A stretch of DNA of 64,000 nucleotides, from positions 1 through 64,000 of the forward strand of contig CAIVAR010000093.1 of the NCBI GenBank assembly GCA_903904005.1, in the 5' to 3' direction. Below are positions 54,332 to 64,000 of this stretch, piece by piece. The notes beneath the pieces are model-generated. The model saw only the letters and a list, made by a program, of their open reading frames with translations. It searched no databases and was not told the DNA's origin. Numbering within the stretch: the stretch's first letter is position 1; each line of letters opens with the position of its first letter. The position numbers were made by a program, and so were the translations under genes. Source of the DNA: an uncultured Anaeromyxobacter sp. (GTDB lineage Bacteria > Myxococcota > Myxococcia > Myxococcales > Anaeromyxobacteraceae).

Positions 54332-56146
54332 TTGATTCGCCGGATCGACCGTTACGAACTCCTCGAGCAGGTAGGAACCGGTGGAATGTCGGTCGTCTAC
54401 CGCGGTCGCGACACCGCGCTCGAGCGGGAAGTGGCGGTCAAGGTCCTCCACCCCCACCTCGCCACCAAGGCCGAATCCCGGGCCCGCTTCTCCCGGGAGG
54501 CCCGTGCCGTGGCCCGCCTCTCCCACCCCGGCATCGTCGAGATCTTCGACTATTCCGGCGACGGGACCGCGGAGAGCTGGCTCGTCACCGAGTTCGTCCA
54601 CGGGAGGACCCTGCGCGCCTTCGCCGACGCGGGGGGGATCCCGATGCCGGAGTGCGGCGCGCTCGTCGCGCTCGCGCTCGCCGACGCGCTCGTCCACGCC
54701 CACGCCGCAGGGGTCATCCACCGGGACCTGAAACCCGAGAACGTCATGATCGCCGAGGGCGGCGGTCGCCCGTCGGTGAAGCTCGCCGACTTCGGGATCG
54801 CCCGGATCCTCTCGCAGGACGACCGGATGACGATGACCGGCGCGCTCGTCGGGTCGCCCAACCACATGGCCCCCGAGGTGGTGGAGGGGCGCGAGGCCGA
54901 CGCCCGCTCCGACGTCTTCTCGCTCGGGACCATCCTCTACTGGCTCTGCACCGGGCGCCTCCCCTTCGAGGCGCCGAATCCCAGCGCCACCCTCCACCGG
55001 CTGGTCACCGGCGACTTCCCCGATCCACGGGGAGTGAACCCCGCGCTGGGGGAGCCCCTGGCCCGGCTGATCAACGCCTGCCTGGCCCTCGACCCCGGAG
55101 CCCGCCCGGCCGGCGCCGCGGCGGTCCGGGACCAGCTCGCCGCCATCCTCCGCGCCGACGGGATCGACCGGCCCGACGAGGCGCTGGCGGCTTTCCTTGC
55201 CGATCCGGCGGGAACCCCCGCCCTGCTCCGCCCCCGGATCGTGGAGGCGCGTCTCCGCCGCGGCGAGGCGCACCTCGAACGCGGTGAGATCGCCCAGGCG
55301 CTCGGGGACTTCGACGGGGTGCTCGCCATCGAGCCCCGCCACCCGCGGGTCCTTGCCCTCCTCGACGAGGTGGCGCGTTCCGACCGGCGTCGGCGCCTCG
55401 TGCGGCGCAGCGTGGTGGCGCTGCTGTCGATCGTGGCCCTGGTCGGACTGGTCGCCGGCGTCGACCGCATCCGCAGTTCGGCCCCTCCGCCCGCGTCTGC
55501 TCCGGGAAACATCCCGGTGGTAGCCGCCACGGGATCGACCGCCCCCCCGGCGTCCCAGGCGGCTCCCGCACCCGGCCCCGGCACCGCCACCGGAGCACCC
55601 TCGGCGGGGCCCGCCATCGCCCCGCGCCCGGCGCCTGAGCCGGCCAGGAGCGTCGTCGCCCGCCGGTCCCCGCCTCCCGTCCCCTTCACCATCCAGGTCC
55701 GGCCCTACGCCCAGCGGGCGCTGCTCGACGGCGTCCAGGTCGCCACCGGCCAGCAGCGGGTCGTGCTCGCGCTCACCCCCGGCACGCACCGGCTGCGGCT
55801 CGAGCACCCCTGCTGCGAGCCGTACGAGCGGGAGATCGACGCGGCCTCCGCCCAGCAACTCGGCGAGCTCAAGGTCCCGCTCGTGCCCCGCCCCGCCAGC
55901 CTCCGCGTCGGCGGCGACCCGTCGACCCGGGTCTACGTCGAGGGGAAGCTCCTCGGGACCGCGGGCGAATCCCAGCGCGATGCCTTCCGCGTCCGGGTCC
56001 CGTCCGACGGGCCGAACCCGTACGAGGGAGAGGTGGACCTGAGGCTCGAATCACCCGGGCGGCGCGCCGTGAGCGCCACGGTCCGGGTCCGGGCCGGCCA
56101 GGAGATCAACGTCCCCGCCGTGCTGACGGAGGAAACGCCCCCATGA
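54332..56146 (+). CDS. Transmembrane Ser/Thr protein kinase with PEGA-like domain
   Basis: A 604-residue eukaryotic-type kinase. ATP-binding [11 protein letters not shown] precedes Lys37 and Glu56, with catalytic HRDLKPEN (Asp132) and DFG (Asp153). A helical region (265-350) looks TPR-like and carries [20 protein letters not shown]. One membrane span lies near 358-378, a Pro/Ala-rich linker follows, and the exported end (about 455-604) includes a PEGA-like beta domain ([20 protein letters not shown]). The TTG start has a strong site (GAGGGAGAGG). First gene of a four-gene coupled operon. Confidence 0.92.
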   Translation: MIRRIDRYELLEQVGTGGMSVVYRGRDTALEREVAVKVLHPHLATKAESRARFSREARAVARLSHPGIVEIFDYSGDGTAESWLVTEFVHGRTLRAFADAGGIPMPECGALVALALADALVHAHAAGVIHRDLKPENVMIAEGGGRPSVKLADFGIARILSQDDRMTMTGALVGSPNHMAPEVVEGREADARSDVFSLGTILYWLCTGRLPFEAPNPSATLHRLVTGDFPDPRGVNPALGEPLARLINACLALDPGARPAGAAAVRDQLAAILRADGIDRPDEALAAFLADPAGTPALLRPRIVEARLRRGEAHLERGEIAQALGDFDGVLAIEPRHPRVLALLDEVARSDRRRRLVRRSVVALLSIVALVGLVAGVDRIRSSAPPPASAPGNIPVVAATGSTAPPASQAAPAPGPGTATGAPSAGPAIAPRPAPEPARSVVARRSPPPVPFTIQVRPYAQRALLDGVQVATGQQRVVLALTPGTHRLRLEHPCCEPYEREIDAASAQQLGELKVPLVPRPASLRVGGDPSTRVYVEGKLLGTAGESQRDAFRVRVPSDGPNPYEGEVDLRLESPGRRAVSATVRVRAGQEINVPAVLTEETPP

Positions 56147-56985
56147 TCGCCCTCCTCCTCGTGCTCGCCCTGGCCACGCCCGAGGCCGACATCAAGCGGG
56201 CCCGCGACCGCTACGAGTTCGGCGCCTATGCCGACGCCGCCTTTGCGGCGCGCGATCTGCTGGGACGCAACCCCAACCTCCCCGAGCCCGTCGCCATCGA
56301 GGCCTGGCGCATCCTGGGGCTCGCCGAGTTCCAGCTGGGAGACAAGCCCGAGGCCCGGCAGGCCTTCATCCACCTGCTCTCCCTCGATCCGGACCAGACG
56401 CTCGATCCCTTCCTCGTCCCGCCCCCCATCGTCGAGTTCTTCGACAAGGTTCGTGCCGAAGCCGAACCGGAGCTGGCCCCGCTGCGGGAGCAGAAGCGGC
56501 AGCTCCAGGAGCAGGAACGGCTGGCCGAGGAGGCCCGGCGGCGGCTGCTGCTCGAGGAGCAGGTGCGCTCCGGGCCGCCCACCAAGGTGATCGTGGTGGA
56601 GGAGCACGTCTACATGCTCAACTTCCTCCCCTTCGGTGTGGGGCAGTTCCAGAACGGCGACACGACGAAGGGGATCATCATCGCCGTCTCCCAGGTGGTC
56701 TTCGGCGCCATCAACCTCGGCTCGATCTTCTTGCACAACGCCATCGCCAACGATCCCTCCCGCCGATGCTACGTGAGCAACCCGAACAACTGCAGCAACC
56801 CGCCCATCCCCGATTCGGACCGGCAGATGCTCCAGAACATCGACATCGTGAAATACGTCTCGGCCGGCCTCTTCTGGGGGGTCTACGCCTACGGCATCAC
56901 CGACTCCCTCATCCACTACGTCCCCCGGATCGAGACCGAGGTCTCGCCCGGCAAGGCGGCGGTGAAGCTGGCGTGGGACTTCTAG
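56143..56985 (+). CDS. Exported TPR-like membrane protein, unknown
   Basis: A 280-residue protein. A short signal ([15 protein letters not shown]) leads into TPR-like hairpins (residues 15-85), a charged coiled coil (ELAPLREQKRQLQEQERLAE), and a C-terminal half with membrane-associated segments (NFLPFGVGQFQNGDTTKGII, VVFGAINLGSIFL). Proteins of this layout occur near myxobacterial kinases and may form an outer-membrane-linked complex. It overlaps the kinase stop by ATGA. No family name can be assigned. Confidence 0.7.
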   Translation: MIALLLVLALATPEADIKRARDRYEFGAYADAAFAARDLLGRNPNLPEPVAIEAWRILGLAEFQLGDKPEARQAFIHLLSLDPDQTLDPFLVPPPIVEFFDKVRAEAEPELAPLREQKRQLQEQERLAEEARRRLLLEEQVRSGPPTKVIVVEEHVYMLNFLPFGVGQFQNGDTTKGIIIAVSQVVFGAINLGSIFLHNAIANDPSRRCYVSNPNNCSNPPIPDSDRQMLQNIDIVKYVSAGLFWGVYAYGITDSLIHYVPRIETEVSPGKAAVKLAWDF

Positions 56986-56987
56986 GG

Positions 56988-58798
<1,811 letters not shown>

Positions 58799-58802
<4 letters not shown>

Positions 58803-59383
58803 ACCGCGGCACATTCCGGATCGGCGCGATCCTCGTCGTGGCCCTGGCCTGCGGGGGGCTCCTGGGCGGATGCCCCATCCCGCAACCGCTCCCCGGGGTG
58901 GGCTCCATCGACGGCGGCCTGCCGATCACCCCCCCGCGCATCCTCACCTCGAGTGCGGTGCCGGGGCTCGCCATGACCGACTACGCCCCGCTCGCCTCCT
59001 GCCCGCCCGGCTCCCTCTTCCAGGTCTCGGCCACCCTCATCGACGAGAACGCCGAGGAGGCGGTGGAGGTGCGCTGGTTCGTCGACTACGACCCGGACAA
59101 CCAGCTCCTCCGGACTCCCCTCCAGATCCAGATCCTCCCCGCACCGACCGACACCACCCAGTACCGGCGCTTCCCCAGCCCGTTTCCCTTTTCCCCCTGG
59201 GACTTCGACCGTCCGACGGAGCGCGTCCACGTCGTCGAGATGACCATCTCGAACGGATTCCTGCCGGTCGGTGCGCCGGTTCCTCAGGGGGACCTGCCCA
59301 ACCGGACCGCGGCACCGGGCTACGAGGTGCAGGTCTTCCGGTGGACGTTCCAGCCCTCCGCCAACGGCGGCTGCAGCACCTGA
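58799..59383 (+). CDS. Lipoprotein of the kinase/sigma-54 operon
   Basis: A 194-residue lipoprotein. The TTG start overlaps the preceding stop as TTGA. The signal and lipobox read IGAILVVALACGGLLGGC. The mature domain has a beta-rich layout (SLFQVSATLIDENAEEAVEV, RVHVVEMTISNGFL) and no recognised family. Its tight coupling to the activator suggests it is the surface or periplasmic part of the same signalling cassette. Confidence 0.75.
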
Positions 59384-59384
59384 G

Positions 59385-59909
59385 CTACTGCGACGGCCGG
59401 GCGGCGTCGCGCGCGTGGACCATCGCTTCGGCTGCGGCACGGGCCAGGTCGCCCTGCTCGTCGGCGAAGCGGTTCACCTGGGCGGTGTAGGCGCGGTGAA
59501 GGGCCATCATGGCGTCGCGGGCCGCGGCCATGTCGGCGCGCTCGGATGCCCACTCGCCCTTCTGGACGTCCAGCCGGCAGCGATCCGAGAGGTCCTCGAC
59601 CCGTTCCTCCCAGCGCGGCGCCCAGTCGCGCCAGGCGGCGAGCGGCATGGGCCCCTCGAAGTGGGTCCCCATGGACCAGGCGCGCTGGTTCTGCTCGACG
59701 TAGAGGGCGTCGAGGTCGTCCATGCAGACCCGGAGCGTGGCCCGCGTGGGGACGGCGCCGGTGGCGACGGGCGGGGCGCGGCGGGCCCGCCCGCGCAGCG
59801 TCTTCACCACGCTCACCGCGAAGAAGCCCACGGCGATGGCGATGGCGGAGAAGTAGAAGATCCACGCGGCCATCCGGTACGGGCGGAGCTTCGGGTCGCG
59901 GGTCGCCAC
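59385..59909 (-). CDS. Single-span membrane protein, unknown
   Basis: A 174-residue protein with one membrane helix near residues 13-35 (MAAWIFYFSAIAIAVGFFAV), a basic linker (KTLRGRARRA), and a mainly helical, charged exterior domain (WRDWAPRWEERVEDLSDRCR, AARDAMMALHRAYTAQVNRF). The start at GTG 59909 is a guess; an internal ATG at the membrane helix is possible. Convergent with the lipoprotein gene (one base apart). No family recognised. Confidence 0.6.
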   Translation of the reverse strand: MATRDPKLRPYRMAAWIFYFSAIAIAVGFFAVSVVKTLRGRARRAPPVATGAVPTRATLRVCMDDLDALYVEQNQRAWSMGTHFEGPMPLAAWRDWAPRWEERVEDLSDRCRLDVQKGEWASERADMAAARDAMMALHRAYTAQVNRFADEQGDLARAAAEAMVHARDAARPSQ

Positions 59910-59959
59910 GGCGCGCCATCTGACACCAGCCGCAGCGGCGAGTAAAGCCCCTTGCCCGC

Positions 59960-61768
<1,809 letters not shown>

Positions 61769-61832
61769 GCTCCCTCCTACCACGGCGATCCGACCGTTTG
61801 ACGGAGCCGCCCTTCCCCTGTACGAAACCCGG

Positions 61833-62945
61833 ATGGCATCGAGGAAGCGGAAGCCCGCCCGAGCAGCGCCGGCCAGGCGTCCGGTCCTCGGCAACGATCC
61901 GTTCGAGCGGGGAGCCGCCCCACGCGATGCCGCGCCCGCGCTCGCTGCGCAGGCTGAGGCTGCCCCTCCGGCCCCTCCCCCCGCCCCGGTACCGCCGCCG
62001 CCCCGGGAGGTGCCCCGGGATCCGCCCCTCGGAGACGGGGAGGCCCGCCTGGCCGAGGTGGCTCGCCGGACCGGTCCGGCGGCCTACACGGAGGAACTGG
62101 GGCAACTGCTCGTCAGGCTCCTGCCCGCCCTCCGGGATTCGCTCGCGCCGCTCGCCTCCCTGGCCACGGTCATCGGCTCTCCGGCCCGGGTCGACGAGTA
62201 CGGCATGGACCCGGAGCTGCTCGTCCGGGCTCGGGCCGTCCTCGACTTCTTCATCGGCACCTGGTGGCGGGTCGACGTGCAGGGGGCGGACCTTCTCCCG
62301 GACCGCCCGTTCGTCCTCGCGGCGAACCACGGGGGAACCGCACCGTGGGACGCCGCCGTGCTTCGCGCCGTCGTGGCCCGGCAGGGGCTCCCCAGGGAAC
62401 TGCGGCCGCTCCTCGACCCGAGGGCCCTCGCCGTGCCGCTGGTCGGTCCCTTCCTGGTCCGGCTCGGCGCCGCCCCTCTCCGCCCCGAGGTGGCGCTCTC
62501 CCTGCTCGACCGGGGCTCGAGCATTGCCCTCTTCCCGGAAGGGGCGCGTGAGGCGCCCCGGCCCTGGGCGGACCGCTACCGGCTCACCCGTTTCGGCCGA
62601 GGGGGATTCGCCCGCATCGCGGCGCTCGCCCGAGCCCCCATCGTCCCCTGCGCCATCGTCGGCAGCGAGGAGGCGGCCGCGCCCTTCGACCGCCGGGGGT
62701 GGCTGGCCGAGTCGCTCCACCTGCCGCTCCTCGGATTCGCCCCGGCATTGCCGCTGGCGGGGCTTCTCGGGTGGCTGCCGCTGCCCTCGCGCTGGACGAT
62801 CCGGTTCGGCGACCCGATCGAGCCTCCTCCGCCGGAACGTGCCGACGACGCGGTGGCGATGGCGGCAGCGGGGGAGCGGACGCGTGCCGAGCTACAGCGC
62901 ATGCTCGACGCCGACCTGGCGTCCCGCCGCTCCGTCTTCCTCTAG
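61833..62945 (+). CDS. PlsC-type lysophospholipid acyltransferase family protein
   Basis: A 370-residue acyltransferase. A basic and Ala/Pro-rich leader of about 80 residues precedes a helical part and the LPLAT domain (about 145-345). The histidine motif reads [14 protein letters not shown], in the H-x6-D variant seen in the diacylglycerol-acyltransferase-like subgroup, and FPEGAREA is the substrate motif. It probably acylates a glycerolipid or glycolipid. Its last 54 bases overlap, on the other strand, the desaturase gene, another lipid enzyme. Confidence 0.85.
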   Translation: MASRKRKPARAAPARRPVLGNDPFERGAAPRDAAPALAAQAEAAPPAPPPAPVPPPPREVPRDPPLGDGEARLAEVARRTGPAAYTEELGQLLVRLLPALRDSLAPLASLATVIGSPARVDEYGMDPELLVRARAVLDFFIGTWWRVDVQGADLLPDRPFVLAANHGGTAPWDAAVLRAVVARQGLPRELRPLLDPRALAVPLVGPFLVRLGAAPLRPEVALSLLDRGSSIALFPEGAREAPRPWADRYRLTRFGRGGFARIAALARAPIVPCAIVGSEEAAAPFDRRGWLAESLHLPLLGFAPALPLAGLLGWLPLPSRWTIRFGDPIEPPPPERADDAVAMAAAGERTRAELQRMLDADLASRRSVFL

Positions 62946-63815
62946 CGACCGGGGCCGGGCCGGAAGGCGCCCCGCGCGCACGTGCGGCGGCGGCGTCCGG
63001 AGGTCCCAGACCAGGCCCGTGACCGCGAGCCCGCGGAGCGCCAGGTAGGACAGGTCGAGCTCCCACCAGAACCAGCCCTGGTTCGCGGTCGAGGCGTAGA
63101 AGTGGTGGTTGTTGTGCCAGCCCTCGCCGAAGGTGAGGAGCGCGAGGAGCGGGTTGTTGCGCGAGTCGTCGCCGGTCGGGTACCGGCGCGAGCCGAGCAC
63201 GTGGGCCACCGAGTTGATCGAGAAGGTGACGTGCCAGGCCACCACGATCGGGACGAAGAAGCCCCAGAGGAACGCCGGCAGGCCACCCAGGGCGAAGAGC
63301 GCGATGGCGAAGAGGACCGGGACGAGGAGGCCGAAACGGTCGAGGAAGACCAGTTCCGGGAACCGGGCCAGGTCCTTCACCCGGTCCATCCGGGTTCGAT
63401 CGTAGCGTGCCGCCAGGATCCAGCCGACGTGGCTCCACCAGAAACCGCGCTGCACCGGCGAGTGGACGTCCTTCTCGCCGTCGGAGTAGCGGTGGTGGTC
63501 GCGGTGGTGGGCGGCCCACCAGAGGACCCCCTTCTGGACCGACAGCGTTCCCAGCAGCGCCAGCAGGAACTGGAAGACCCGCCCGGTCCGGAAGGCCCGG
63601 TGGGAGAAGTAGCGGTGGAAGCCGGCGGTGATGCCGAACATGCAGACCGCGTAGACCGCGGCCGCGAGCCCGACGAGGCGCCAGGTCGGCGCCACGAGGA
63701 AGGGCGTTGCCAGGGCTGCCGCATGCACGGCGATGAACGGGATCGACTTCACCCACTGGGGCCTGTCGAGGTCGGCATCGGCGGGGGATGCGGCGGCGGC
63801 ACGTTGGGAGTTCAC
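62892..63815 (-). CDS. Acyl-CoA/acyl-lipid delta-9 fatty-acid desaturase
   Basis: A 307-residue di-iron membrane desaturase. The three histidine boxes are GFHRYFSH, HHRDHHR and GWHNNHH, with four hydrophobic segments between them, matching the stearoyl-CoA desaturase family. It introduces a cis double bond to keep membranes fluid. The start is GTG 63815. The C-terminal tail after about residue 275 is unusually long and basic/Ala-rich and lies in the overlap with the acyltransferase. Confidence 0.92.
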   Translation of the reverse strand: MNSQRAAAASPADADLDRPQWVKSIPFIAVHAAALATPFLVAPTWRLVGLAAAVYAVCMFGITAGFHRYFSHRAFRTGRVFQFLLALLGTLSVQKGVLWWAAHHRDHHRYSDGEKDVHSPVQRGFWWSHVGWILAARYDRTRMDRVKDLARFPELVFLDRFGLLVPVLFAIALFALGGLPAFLWGFFVPIVVAWHVTFSINSVAHVLGSRRYPTGDDSRNNPLLALLTFGEGWHNNHHFYASTANQGWFWWELDLSYLALRGLAVTGLVWDLRTPPPHVRAGRLPARPRSLEEDGAAGRQVGVEHAL

Positions 63816-63937
63816 CCCTCCTTCCTAGGATCCCAGTGTCACCGCACGGTCACGGTGCGTATCGGTCCATTCGCCTCTTCCTGCGCGTGGGCGTTTGCGC
63901 TATCTTCCCGGCTCCTCCGGCCCGAGGTTTCCCCCAG
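63816..63937. promoter_or_regulatory. Divergent spacer between desaturase and the right-edge gene
   Basis: An inverted repeat CGCAC (63843-63847) / GTGCG (63855-63859) is centred 36 bases upstream of the desaturase start. Desaturase genes are often repressed by TetR/FadR-like proteins binding such dyads, so an operator is plausible. No clear promoter hexamers were found. Confidence 0.35.
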
Positions 63938-64000
63938 ATGGCGCGTGCTTACATCGGCAACACCCCCTGCGAGGTCACCATCGACAAGGACCTCGGCGAC
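63938..64000 (+). CDS. Start of a gene truncated by the window edge
   Basis: An ATG at 63938 opens a frame that stays free of stops to the end (MARAYIGNTPCEVTIDKDLG, 21 codons visible). Codon use is like that of its neighbours (C or G in third positions). No function can be read from so few residues, and the true start may differ. Confidence 0.5.
   Translation, partial: MARAYIGNTPCEVTIDKDLGD

Overview
The window is 64 kb of uniformly high-GC, densely packed chromosome. It carries about 57 protein genes, one tRNA and a gene cut off at the right edge. Several features point to a myxobacterium (Myxococcota, probably Anaeromyxobacter-like): a LexA gene preceded by a GTTCAG-type box resembling the one described for Myxococcus, a membrane Ser/Thr kinase with a PEGA-like tail, an FHA-GAF sigma-54 activator, a small tri-haem cytochrome, the lipoprotein-rich gene content and a preference for GTG and TTG starts. 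This assignment is inferred from gene content; no species marker is present. I see no phage, IS element, integron or CRISPR array. Nearly all genes belong to the core genome and many are coupled by ATGA, GTGA or TTGA overlaps.

Left part (0.2-24 kb). A tRNA with anticodon CAT is followed by an acyl-CoA operon: B12 mutase large subunit, SAM methyltransferase, B12-binding small subunit, HMG-CoA lyase, crotonase, acyl-CoA dehydrogenase and MeaB. The mutase has Phe and Gln where methylmalonyl-CoA mutase has Tyr89 and Arg207, which is the isobutyryl-CoA mutase signature. A second operon on the minus strand (17.9-21.9 kb: hbd, crt, bcd and another dehydrogenase) could oxidise the n-butyryl-CoA such an enzyme makes. 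Between them lie rnc, two cyclophilins, era, der, a YfgM-like and a BamB-like envelope gene, a Nudix hydrolase, a large Gly/Tyr/Pro-rich secreted protein, a lipoprotein and a MerR regulator.

Middle (22-43 kb). Mrp ATPase, CorA and RNA 3'-phosphate cyclase are followed by an ECF sigma/anti-sigma pair leading into a membrane protein with STN-like and bactofilin-like regions and a lipoprotein. A minus-strand run holds a HEAT-repeat lipoprotein, rluB, scpB, scpA, trpS (with an Fe-S-type cysteine motif), an M50 protease, xerD, a YrdC/YciO-family gene, glnD and an AMIN-amidase. ElbB and a tri-haem cytochrome c7-like gene follow, the latter downstream of an FNR-like palindrome.

Right part (43-64 kb). 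DNA maintenance dominates: mutS, lexA, lon and mutL. Also here are a UbiB-family kinase, a polytopic membrane protein overlapping it tail to tail, a coiled-coil protein ending in a RelE/ParE-fold domain, a metallophosphoesterase, a tightly coupled kinase / TPR-like / sigma-54 activator / lipoprotein operon, and an acyltransferase overlapping a fatty-acid desaturase.

The strongest leads for something not yet described are the isobutyryl-type mutase with a methyltransferase gene between its subunits, the kinase-to-sigma-54 envelope operon, the ECF cassette with its STN/bactofilin-like output protein, and the RelE-fold fusion.
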